NCBI GenBank assembly: GCA_964498785.1
Contig: CAZCJL010000100.1
Span: 1 to 26,350, forward strand
Reading direction: 5' to 3'
DNA from: Mariaggregatimicrobium sp964498785
Lineage (GTDB): Bacteria > Zhuqueibacterota > Zhuqueibacteria > Thermofontimicrobiales > Thiofontviventaceae
Length of the DNA stretch: 26,350 bases
This document shows positions 16,066-23,735 of this stretch, one piece after another (positions within the stretch are counted from its first letter, which is position 1; each line of letters begins with the position of its first letter). The notes below the pieces were generated by a model. The model had not been told where the DNA came from, made no database searches, and saw only the letters and a program-made list of their open reading frames with translations. Made by a program: the position numbers and the translations under genes.

Positions 16066-16113
16066 AAAAAACGTGGAGCGCCGGAATATTAAACGTAACT
16101 CCGGCAACTCCAC
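16066..16113 (-). terminator. intrinsic terminator after the TonB-dependent receptor gene
   Basis: On the minus strand GTGGAG and GCCGGA pair with TCCGGC and CTCCAC around a loop of about 13 bases, with a small internal asymmetry (TT against G), then GTTTTTT. It lies 29 bases after the receptor stop codon. The ECF/methyltransferase pair beyond it therefore probably has its own promoter or depends on read-through. Confidence 0.8.
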
Positions 16114-16141
16114 TCGTGTGATTTAAGGATAGGATCACCAA

Positions 16142-18004
16142 TTAAAAAGAAATATTTATTTTTGAATAAAAAGTTCTGCCTGGCATGGGATACCCTTTCA
16201 GGATTACGTAATCCGTATCCAATAAATTTTCTACACCAAATGCCAGTTGCAATTGTTGCGACAGATGATAACGCAACTTGAAATGCATTACGTTATAATT
16301 AGCTAATCTTTCAACCGTCGTTTTCAACGGAAATTGATTTTTCTGATAACTTGTGTACAAATCCTGGATAAATTCTCCGTATAAATTGAAATCGAGTTGT
16401 CTGTAATTATAATTGAACATGAAATTCAGTTTGTTCGGTGAAAAAGGAAGGATTTCATCGGAGTCCAGATATGAATAAGAAATGTTCGTCGCGAAATTAC
16501 GGAATGGATTCGCTTTTAATGTGACTTCGAGCCCACGCGCATTATTTGATCCAATATTTTGATTTTGCATCTGCCCCGGTGCAATCATCACAGTTTCAAT
16601 TAATTGATCCCCTTCATAATAAAAACCAGTCACATCAAGTGATGCGAGATTTCCGAACATCTGATTGAAACCAACCTCGTAATTCCAGAGACGCTCTGGC
16701 TGAAGATTATCATTTGCCGGTGGGAACAAAAACAGGTCTTTTACCGAAGGTGTTCGGAAACCTTTTGAAGCAGAAGCCCGTAATGCAGTCGTTGAAAATA
16801 TATTATAAACCAGCCCGACTTTCGGAATCCACTCTCTGCCAAAATTGGAATTATCTTCGAGGCGCAAACCTGTAGCAAAAATCACGTCTTTGAAAAATGT
16901 TTTCTGAATATGAAAATAACCGGCAACTTCGTCGTTGAAGTACGTGCCTAATCTCGTGCCATTCGATTTTGCTGATCCGCCAAAACGTTTTACATCAAAT
17001 CCAACGGTGGTTTTAATATCTAATATGAGATCAAAATTTTGAAATGCGATAATGCCATTGGTCTGGTCTTCAGAATACCAGCCGTCGCTTAATGTGTGTT
17101 CTCCAAAATTTCCATGGAGTTTAAGAGTCCCGGACGTATTGCCAAAGTCGTTACTCAGCGTGAGATCCATAGAAGTTCTCGTAATATCGCCAAAATCGAA
17201 ATAGCCGTACAGATCGATTCCTTCAGGACCCGGATCGTTGAATTCGTACGGCGTTACGTTGCCGTTGAAAGTAATGTTGAAATGTGGATTCATGCGGTAC
17301 CCCAGTTTCAACGCGTAATTTTGCCCCTCGAACCGGCTGTTGTCACGATGGCCATCTGATGAGTTATACCCAATTGACCCCATATATTGCAACTTCCCGA
17401 TAACGCCCGAATGACGTACTGAATATTTTTGCGTATTGTAAGAACCGTAATGCGTACTTACTTCGGTTTTGTAACCTTTTTCCGGTAATTTTTTCGTGAT
17501 GATATTGATCACTCCGCCAAGCGAATTTGTGCCATAAACCGCAGAAGCAGGACCCCGCAAAATCTCGATATGGTCGACATTATCCATTAAATAGGCATCG
17601 TTCAACGGATGGCTGAAAATGCCCTGAATATCGGGACGACCATCAATCAAAATTAAAACCTGTGAATTTGGTTTGCCACCAACACCGCGAATCGTAATAC
17701 TTCCGCCAGCCATTGCTGCAACACCGTAACCCATGGTTGATCTTCGGGTCGTGAAAACGCCGGGAGTGAGAAACGAAACAGCATCAGCGACATTGGTGAA
17801 ATTAGTTCTGCGAATCATTTGAGGCGGGACGATTGAAATACTGGCTGCGACTTCTTTTTGCGGGACTTCATATCGTTGCCCGGTAACGACGAGAGGTTTA
17901 AATTCATATTTTACAGAATCCCGGGAATTCATTTCTGCATGAAGAGCGCCTGAGAAGATGAAAAAGAAAATGACGCTTGTGACTATTTTCAGTTTGATTA
18001 GCAT
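16142..18004 (-). CDS. TonB-dependent outer-membrane receptor, probable nickel (chelate) uptake
   Basis: A 620-residue receptor with a signal peptide (about 1-24, ending ALHA), a TonB-box-like PLVVTGQR, a plug domain (about 45-160) with ITIRGVGG, LILIDGRPDI, EILRGPASAVYGTNSLGGVINI, then a 22-strand-type barrel ending YSKINISF. I chose ATG 18004 because GGAGGG lies five bases upstream; a further ATG at 18016 is less well placed. TonB receptors use the proton gradient through TonB/ExbBD to import scarce ligands. The divergently sited NikR-like operator just upstream and the neighbouring nikR gene point to nickel or a nickel complex. The ligand is inferred from context only. Confidence 0.9.
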   Translation of the reverse strand: MLIKLKIVTSVIFFFIFSGALHAEMNSRDSVKYEFKPLVVTGQRYEVPQKEVAASISIVPPQMIRRTNFTNVADAVSFLTPGVFTTRRSTMGYGVAAMAGGSITIRGVGGKPNSQVLILIDGRPDIQGIFSHPLNDAYLMDNVDHIEILRGPASAVYGTNSLGGVINIITKKLPEKGYKTEVSTHYGSYNTQKYSVRHSGVIGKLQYMGSIGYNSSDGHRDNSRFEGQNYALKLGYRMNPHFNITFNGNVTPYEFNDPGPEGIDLYGYFDFGDITRTSMDLTLSNDFGNTSGTLKLHGNFGEHTLSDGWYSEDQTNGIIAFQNFDLILDIKTTVGFDVKRFGGSAKSNGTRLGTYFNDEVAGYFHIQKTFFKDVIFATGLRLEDNSNFGREWIPKVGLVYNIFSTTALRASASKGFRTPSVKDLFLFPPANDNLQPERLWNYEVGFNQMFGNLASLDVTGFYYEGDQLIETVMIAPGQMQNQNIGSNNARGLEVTLKANPFRNFATNISYSYLDSDEILPFSPNKLNFMFNYNYRQLDFNLYGEFIQDLYTSYQKNQFPLKTTVERLANYNVMHFKLRYHLSQQLQLAFGVENLLDTDYVILKGYPMPGRTFYSKINISF

Positions 18005-18053
18005 TATTCCCTCCATTGAATTGTGTTAATAATTTTAAGAAAGTATTTGGATA

Positions 18054-18080
18054 GTGTTACTTTTTTAGATTTAGTGATAC
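18054..18080. promoter_or_regulatory. candidate NikR operator upstream of the TonB receptor gene
   Basis: GTGTTAC (18054-18060), 13 bases, GTGATAC (18074-18080), which matches GTGTTAC-N13-GTAACAC with two mismatches in the right arm. It has the same arm length and spacing as the site before nikR. It lies 50 bases upstream of the receptor start, where repression by nickel-loaded NikR would block transcription. Confidence 0.6.
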
Positions 18081-18095
18081 GTAAAGATAAAAAAA

Positions 18096-18512
18096 TTATT
18101 CGATCTTCCCTGTGATTGTCATTGACAAATTACCATGTTTTACACCTTTCAAACTAATCAGCCGGTCGGCGATTTTGCGAATATCGATTGCCGGTCCTTT
18201 TACAATAATGACTTCGAGGCAGTTGTGGTGATCAAGATGAACGTGGACACTGGAGACGATTTGGTTCATAAATTCGTGTTGAACAGTGGTTAAATGTTCG
18301 GTGACTTCGCTCTCGTGATGGTTGAATACGATAGTAACAGTCCCCACTGCGTCGCCTTTATTTTCAGAAATATGTTGTTGTACAAGTTCCTTTCGAATCA
18401 GATCCCGAATAGCCTCGGACCGGTTTACATAACCGCGCTCTGAAATCAATTTGTCAAATTTCGTGAGAAGATTATTCTCAATGGAAACGCCGAATCGGCT
18501 TAAAATGCTCAT
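18096..18512 (-). CDS. nikR: nickel-responsive regulator NikR
   Basis: NikR represses nickel uptake genes when nickel is plentiful. The protein is 138 residues from ATG 18512, the usual length. It has an N-terminal ribbon-helix-helix DNA-binding domain (RFGVSIENNLL to about 50, with YVNRSEAIRDLIR) and a C-terminal ACT-like nickel domain. The high-affinity site ligands are visible in the sequence HVHLDHHNCLEV (two His and one Cys) plus an upstream histidine in the TEHLTTVQHEF region. The frame is open 27 codons further upstream, but that extension lacks NikR similarity and covers the operator. A -35/-10 pair and an operator lie directly upstream, so it probably represses itself. Confidence 0.95.
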   Translation of the reverse strand: MSILSRFGVSIENNLLTKFDKLISERGYVNRSEAIRDLIRKELVQQHISENKGDAVGTVTIVFNHHESEVTEHLTTVQHEFMNQIVSSVHVHLDHHNCLEVIIVKGPAIDIRKIADRLISLKGVKHGNLSMTITGKIE

Positions 18513-18525
18513 TTGATTCTCTTTC

Positions 18526-18571
18526 GTGTTACGAATTGTAAAAAGATAACACATAATATTATGAATGTCAA
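18526..18571 (-). promoter_or_regulatory. nikR promoter overlapped by a candidate NikR operator
   Basis: On the minus strand TTGACA (18571-18566), a 17-base spacer and TATCTT (18548-18543) form a near-consensus promoter. The dyad GTGTTAC-N13-ATAACAC (plus strand 18526-18552) covers the -10 element. Bound NikR would block polymerase, giving autorepression. Confidence 0.7.
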
Positions 18572-18652
18572 GATTTATTTTCGTCAATGTCATTTTTATT
18601 AAAAAATTGTCATCGCACTCCTGATTTTAATTAAGAGTCATACAATTTTTAC

Positions 18653-18681
18653 TTGCAACAATTCTGTAAAAATCTTATATT
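18653..18681 (+). promoter_or_regulatory. promoter-like element for the hypE remnant
   Basis: TTGCAA (18653-18658), 17-base spacer, TATATT (18676-18681), 66 bases before the hypE ATG. It is a plausible sigma-70 promoter in AT-rich sequence; no NikR-like dyad overlaps it. Confidence 0.35.
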
Positions 18682-18747
18682 TATTAAAATAAATCTCAAA
18701 TAATCGGTTTATAATAAAATTCCCAATCAAACCAGGGCACAGTTTTC

Positions 18748-19338
18748 ATGAAGAATGAAAAAATTCTGCCTGATTACGGAAGCGGTGGCAGAGCCTCTCA
18801 TCAACTCATTTCAGAACTCATTTTATCCTACTTTAATAATCCCATTTTATCAGAACTTGATGACAGCGCTGTTTTAGAAACTCCCGGACAAAAGCTGGCG
18901 TTTTCCACAGATTCCGATACTGTAGCCCCGCTCTTTTTCTTGGGCAGCGATATCGGGGAACTGGCGATTAACGGGACAGTCGACGATCTGGCCATGCGGG
19001 GCGCAATCCCCAAATATTTGAGCGTCGGATTTATTATTGAAGAAGGTTTTCCGTTTTCAGATTTCAAGCGAATACTTGCAAGCATGAAAACGGTTGCCGA
19101 ATATACCGGTATTCAGATTGTGACCGGCGATACGAAAGTTGTACCGCGCAAGGCTGCTGATAAGATTTTTATTAATACATCGGGAATTGGTTTTATTCCG
19201 AAGAATGTTTCAATTTCAGGAAAGAAAGCCGGGCCAGGCGATAAAATAATCATCAGTGGTACAATCGGCGATCATGGGATCACTGTTTTCATGCAGCGGG
19301 AGAGTTTACAGTTTGATTCGGAACTGCGATACGAATAA
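18748..19338 (+). pseudogene. hypE: 3'-truncated hypE (hydrogenase maturation HypE)
   Basis: Similarity to the N-terminal part of HypE, an AIR-synthase-family ATP-dependent dehydratase: DYGSGGR near the start, then LDDSAVL, FSTDSDTVAP, and later GTIGDHG. Family members are about 330-350 residues, but this frame stops at 196, right after SELRYE, where HypE proteins normally continue into the second domain. The C-terminal ATP-site domain and the terminal cysteine tail (usually PRIC), which carries the carbamoyl/cyano group made by HypF, are absent. A GH31 gene starts 27 bases later, leaving no room for the missing part. It is probably non-functional in cyanide-ligand synthesis, unless an intact copy exists elsewhere or the junction is an assembly error. 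Confidence 0.85.
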
Positions 19339-19365
19339 TCTTTCTAACATTAATACGGATGAATT

Positions 19366-21762
19366 ATGAATACTACAGAATACCAGTTTGTCGGTGAAGT
19401 CGTAAGTTACACGCAAAAACAAAATGTCATTGATCTGAAATGCGAGAATGCACGAGTTGAAATAACAATCAAAACTGCGGATATCATTCGGGTGAGAATG
19501 TATCCCGGAGAGTCAATTCCGGATACGCATTCGTATGCTGTGTTGCCCATGGAAAATTCATCCGATGTTTATCCAATCGAAGACCGCGGTGATCAATTAA
19601 AAATTACCACGCATAAGATGATGATCTTCATCCGAAAGTCTCCGTGTAAAATATCATTTACTGATTTGGAAGGGCAGATTATTTGTGAGGATCATGCGGG
19701 CTATGGAATGGGCTGGAATGGCGCCAAAATTATCTGCCATAAAAAATTGCACGATGAAGTGTTTTATGGTCTGGGCGAAAAAACACGGAAATTCAATAAG
19801 CGCGGGAACATGTACACCATGTGGAACAGCGATATTCCGGCATATACTATTTATACCGATCCGCTTTATCAAAGCCATCCCTATTTTATCGGTTTGAAGG
19901 ATGGGAATGCATTTGCCATCTTCATGGATAATAGCCACCGTTCCGAATTTAATATGGGAATGGGGACGAAGCAGTTTTACAGTTTTGGAGCAGATAATGG
20001 TGTGCTGGACTATTATTTCATTTATGGCCCGGAATTGAAAACTATTTTGAAGCATTACGGAAAACTGGTTGGCAAAATGCCGCTGCCACCGAAATGGAGC
20101 CTCGGATACCAGCAGTGCCGATGGAGTTATCATCCTGAATCTGAAGTAATGGAGCTGGCGCGCACCTTCCGCCATAAAGAAATCCCCTGTGATGTGCTTT
20201 ATCTGGACATTCATTATATGGACGGATACCGTTGTTTCACCTGGGATAAACAGCGCTTTCCCGATCCGAAAAAAATGCTGGCTCAATTACGGAAAATGGG
20301 ATTTAAAGTCGTCCTCATTATCGATCCCGGAATTAAGGTCGACCCGGATTACGCAGTTTATAAATCGGGAAAAGAGGGCGATCATTTCTGTAAATATCCG
20401 GATGGGAGTCTTTATGAGGGAGAAGTCTGGCCCGGATGGTGTAGTTTTCCGGATTTCAGCAAGCCGGCCACCCGGGAATGGTGGGGTGTGCTTTATAAAA
20501 ATTATATTGAACAAGGAGTGATGGGATTCTGGAATGATATGAATGAACCCGCGACCTGGGGCGGAACATTCCCGGATATCGTGTGCTTTGATGATGAAAA
20601 CCGGGGAGCAAGTCATTTGAAAATCCATAATTTGTATGGCTCTCTTATGGCGCGTGCAACCTACGAAGGCGTGAAAAAGCTGCAACAGGGACAACGCCCG
20701 TTCGTGCTGGACCGGGCGGGCTATGTTGGCGTTCAACGATACGCTGCGGTGTGGACCGGTGATAACGTGTCTTCGTGGGAGCATCTACGATTGTCCATTG
20801 ATATGTGCATTGGAATGGGCATGTCCGGGATCGCGTTTTGTGGCCCGGATATTGGTGGATTCGCCGGAGCAGCAACACCGGAATTATTTACCCGGTGGAT
20901 TCAACTGGGAGTGTTTACGCCATTTTTTAGAACCCATACCGCGTATAATACTCAACAACAGGAGCCATGGACTTACGGAGACGAAAGCGAAGAAATTTGT
21001 AAGCGATCTATCCGTTTGCGTTACGAATTGATGCCTTACATTTACAATGCATTTTATCAGTCATCTAAAACAGGTCTTCCCATCATGCGACCAATGGTAC
21101 TGGAATTTCAGGATGATCCTGAGACCTTTGAAATGAGCAGTCAATTCATGTTTGGTGAGAATTTGTTGGTAGCTCCGGTGCGTGCAGAAAATCACCGATC
21201 CTGCCGTGTCTATTTCCCGGCAGGGAATTGGTTTGATTTTTGGACAGGTGAAAAAATAACCGGGCCAAAATATCAGTGGGTCGACGCGCCATTGGACAAA
21301 ATTCCGGTATATGTGAAAGCGGGCAGTGTGATTCCCATGCAGCCGGCAATGAATTATGTGGATGAAAAAAAAGGCGAACCAATTTATTTGGCGCTTTTCC
21401 CGAAAAAAGGTGTTGTCACAAATTCCCTGTATGAAGATGATGGTTCCAGTTTTGATTACCAGCAGGGCAAATACTGCATTACTCCTTTTGAAATGGATTT
21501 TGATGAGAAAATATTAGATTTCAAAATAGGGGAGAAGATTGGCGCTTTCAGTCCGGCCAATCGATCTTTTATTGTTAAATTGAAGAATATCAGGGAAAAT
21601 CCTCAAAACGTATCAATAATCGGACGTACAATTGAGAAAGTTGAAAATCCCGCTGATATGGAGCATCTGGATTACGGCTGGTATCGCGATCACAAAGAGA
21701 AGACCTTGTCTGTTAAATTGAAAAACGATGGAACCGCAACATATCTAAATATCGTGTTTTAG
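19366..21762 (+). CDS. glycoside hydrolase family 31, probable alpha-glucosidase
   Basis: A 798-residue retaining glycosidase without a signal peptide, so probably cytoplasmic. An N-terminal beta-sandwich (about 1-230) precedes the catalytic barrel. The GH31 nucleophile motif is GFWNDMNEP with D391; the acid/base motif is WTGDNVSSW with D466. Other family blocks are LGYQQCRWSY, DVLYLDIHYMDGYRCFTWD and a C-terminal beta domain ending near residue 798. Activity on alpha-glucosides is the commonest in this branch, but xylosidase or other specificities cannot be excluded. It starts 27 bases after the hypE remnant with no good ribosome site and has no functional link to its neighbours that I can see. 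Confidence 0.92.
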   Translation: MNTTEYQFVGEVVSYTQKQNVIDLKCENARVEITIKTADIIRVRMYPGESIPDTHSYAVLPMENSSDVYPIEDRGDQLKITTHKMMIFIRKSPCKISFTDLEGQIICEDHAGYGMGWNGAKIICHKKLHDEVFYGLGEKTRKFNKRGNMYTMWNSDIPAYTIYTDPLYQSHPYFIGLKDGNAFAIFMDNSHRSEFNMGMGTKQFYSFGADNGVLDYYFIYGPELKTILKHYGKLVGKMPLPPKWSLGYQQCRWSYHPESEVMELARTFRHKEIPCDVLYLDIHYMDGYRCFTWDKQRFPDPKKMLAQLRKMGFKVVLIIDPGIKVDPDYAVYKSGKEGDHFCKYPDGSLYEGEVWPGWCSFPDFSKPATREWWGVLYKNYIEQGVMGFWNDMNEPATWGGTFPDIVCFDDENRGASHLKIHNLYGSLMARATYEGVKKLQQGQRPFVLDRAGYVGVQRYAAVWTGDNVSSWEHLRLSIDMCIGMGMSGIAFCGPDIGGFAGAATPELFTRWIQLGVFTPFFRTHTAYNTQQQEPWTYGDESEEICKRSIRLRYELMPYIYNAFYQSSKTGLPIMRPMVLEFQDDPETFEMSSQFMFGENLLVAPVRAENHRSCRVYFPAGNWFDFWTGEKITGPKYQWVDAPLDKIPVYVKAGSVIPMQPAMNYVDEKKGEPIYLALFPKKGVVTNSLYEDDGSSFDYQQGKYCITPFEMDFDEKILDFKIGEKIGAFSPANRSFIVKLKNIRENPQNVSIIGRTIEKVENPADMEHLDYGWYRDHKEKTLSVKLKNDGTATYLNIVF

Positions 21763-21856
21763 CGATAAATTGATCTTTAATAAATAATGCAACCAGAGGC
21801 GATCTTAATCCGTAAAGTATTTTTACACGTTGATGATTCTAAGACAGGAGAAAATC

Positions 21857-22303
21857 ATGAATCTTGAAACCTGGTGGATCTGGATGGGACTTGCAGCTAT
21901 TTTTGTAATAGCTGAAATATTTACCGCCGGCTTTTTCATCTTATGGTTTGGAGTTGGGGCGGCAGTTGCTGGTATTTTTGCTTTATTAGGTATTGGTGTG
22001 TTTTGGCAGTGGCTTGTATTTCTCATTGTTTCAACAGTGCTGGTATTTATCTCCCGACGTTTTGCAGATAAGTTTTCACACAAACAACCACCCGGAATTG
22101 GCGCTGATCGGCTGATCGGACAACAGGGACTTGTAATCGAACAAATCAATGAAATTGCCGGAACAGGGAAAGTGCGGGTGGGGTCGGAAGTATGGAGAGC
22201 GACTTCCATGGAAGAAGATGTATTAATCGTCGGAGAGCGGGTTGAAATTAATAAAGTGGATGGTACTCACTTGGTCGTATCTAAAATGAAGAAAGGAAAG
22301 TAA
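21857..22303 (+). CDS. NfeD-family membrane protein
   Basis: A 148-residue short NfeD protein. The first half has three hydrophobic segments (about 5-75, with WWIWMGLAAIFVIAEIF and ALLGIGVFWQWLVFLI); the C-terminal part (about 88-148) is the OB-fold domain, visible as GQQGLVIEQIN, GKVRVGSEVWRA and GERVEINKVDG. I chose ATG 21857 because CAGGAG lies nine bases upstream. NfeD proteins are partners of SPFH proteins in membrane microdomains or quality control. The SPFH gene begins two bases after this stop. Confidence 0.9.
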   Translation: MNLETWWIWMGLAAIFVIAEIFTAGFFILWFGVGAAVAGIFALLGIGVFWQWLVFLIVSTVLVFISRRFADKFSHKQPPGIGADRLIGQQGLVIEQINEIAGTGKVRVGSEVWRATSMEEDVLIVGERVEINKVDGTHLVVSKMKKGK

Positions 22304-22304
22304 C

Positions 22305-23234
22305 ATGGAACCATTATTCGTCCTGCTGGTAATCGTTATGCTTATTATTGCGGCAACAGGAATTAAGATTATTCGCCCCTGGGAAAAGGGATTGGTCGAA
22401 CGGTTGGGCAGATTCCAGAGGTTGGCAGATAGCGGATTGGCTTTTATTATCCCATTCCTGGATAAGCTGCAAAAGGTCGATATGCGTGAACAGGTTGTGG
22501 ATGTTCCGCCGCAGGGAGTGATCACAAAAGATAACGTGGTTGTTGAAGTCGATGCAGTTGTTTACTATGAGGTGACCGATCCTGTTAAAGTAGCGTATAA
22601 CGTGGCGAATTTTTACGCGGCTGCGACAAAGCTGGCGCAAACTAATTTGAGGAATTTAATCGGTGACATGGCGCTGGATGAATCGCTTACTTCCCGGGAA
22701 ACTGTGAATACGCAATTGCGGCAGATTTTGGATGATGCCACAGACAAATGGGGCACAAAAGTGACGCGCGTAGAACTCCAGCGTATCGAACCGCCAAAGG
22801 ACGTTACCGAGGCGATGCATCGGCAGATGAAGGCAGAGCGGGAGCGCCGGGCGATGATTCTCGAAGCTGAGGGACGCAAAAAATCAGCAATTCTGGAAGC
22901 TGAAGGAATCCGGGAAGCGGCCATTTTAAAAGCCGATGGCCAGGCCGAGGCAATTAAGAAAGTCGCAGACGCGGAAAAATATCAAAAACTAACCGTCGCA
23001 AAAGGGGAAGCCGAAGCGATTGAAAGAGTGTACCAATCCATCCATAACGGCAATCCGACCAATGATCTTATCGCTATTAAATATTTAGAGGCGCTCCAAA
23101 AAATTGCTGATGGCAAGGCAACGAAAGTATTTTTGCCTTATGAAGCTTCCGGTGTGCTCGGCAGTATTGCTGGCATAAGTGAGTTATTAAAAGAAAAATT
23201 ACCGGAAAAAGAACATCAGGTTGAATCAAAATAA
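22305..23234 (+). CDS. SPFH/stomatin-like (paraslipin, QmcA-type) membrane protein
   Basis: A 309-residue stomatin-family protein with one N-terminal membrane helix (about 3-21), an SPFH domain (about 22-190; IRPWEKGLVERLGRF, DNVVVEVDAVVYY) and an alanine/glutamate-rich coiled coil (about 185-245) with repeated EAEG units. Such proteins form large rings or scaffolds in the membrane and often bind FtsH-type proteases. Pairing with NfeD two bases upstream is the standard two-gene arrangement. An AAAGGAAAG site precedes the ATG. It is an ordinary housekeeping pair, unrelated to the cytochrome cluster as far as the sequence shows. Confidence 0.93.
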   Translation: MEPLFVLLVIVMLIIAATGIKIIRPWEKGLVERLGRFQRLADSGLAFIIPFLDKLQKVDMREQVVDVPPQGVITKDNVVVEVDAVVYYEVTDPVKVAYNVANFYAAATKLAQTNLRNLIGDMALDESLTSRETVNTQLRQILDDATDKWGTKVTRVELQRIEPPKDVTEAMHRQMKAERERRAMILEAEGRKKSAILEAEGIREAAILKADGQAEAIKKVADAEKYQKLTVAKGEAEAIERVYQSIHNGNPTNDLIAIKYLEALQKIADGKATKVFLPYEASGVLGSIAGISELLKEKLPEKEHQVESK

Positions 23235-23735
23235 AGGTGCGATTCTTAATCGGACGTGTATTAAAAGTATCGCATGAAACCACAAAACATGCAAGGGTTG
23301 CAGAGTGATGCAAAAAAGTTTTTCTAACTTAAATTACTCATAAATAGTTGCCGTAGAGTCGCTAAGGTGCAAAGAAATAAAAACGTAATTCTATTCGTGA
23401 ATACAAACTCAGTTTTAAAAATCTGTTTGGTTTAAATAAAATTACGATCTTTTATTTTCTCCGGGCAAAAATACGAAAAATTTTATCTTGAATCCATCTT
23501 TGATAAAGAATCCTATCCAACGAACCGTAATAAAGACATAAATTTAGTGGACAGAGGTGCTTTGTCGGGCAGTTTATCCGGAGCATATCGCAGGGCTCGT
23601 CAGAATGATAAAAAAAGATAACCGCTATTTAGAATAATGCGTTGAGTGATGGCGTCTTTGCAGTTTATGAATTATTGTGGCTAAATATTTTTCCTCTCCG
23701 TTCCTTTGTATGTTTTATGAATAATAAGCGCTCGT
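23235..23735. repeat. intergenic region with degenerate repeat remnants
   Basis: 501 bases with no supportable gene. Three short segments look like decayed copies of a 'CCACAAAG-GCAAAG' style intergenic repeat: AACCACAAAACATGCAAGGG near 23278, a segment with TGCCGTAGAGTCGC and TGCAAAGA near 23347-23377, and an inverted segment near 23645-23685 (minus strand GCCACAATA, then CTGCAAAGACGCC). Similarity is by eye only. Confidence 0.3.

Noticed and set aside
15986..16141. Riboswitch between receptor and ECF genes
   Set aside because: The strong hairpin there is followed by a T-tract directly after the receptor stop, which is best explained as an intrinsic terminator; no known riboswitch core was recognised.
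19654..20286. 210-residue minus-strand open frame
   Set aside because: Fully inside the GH31 gene on the other strand, with no recognisable domain and no ribosome site.
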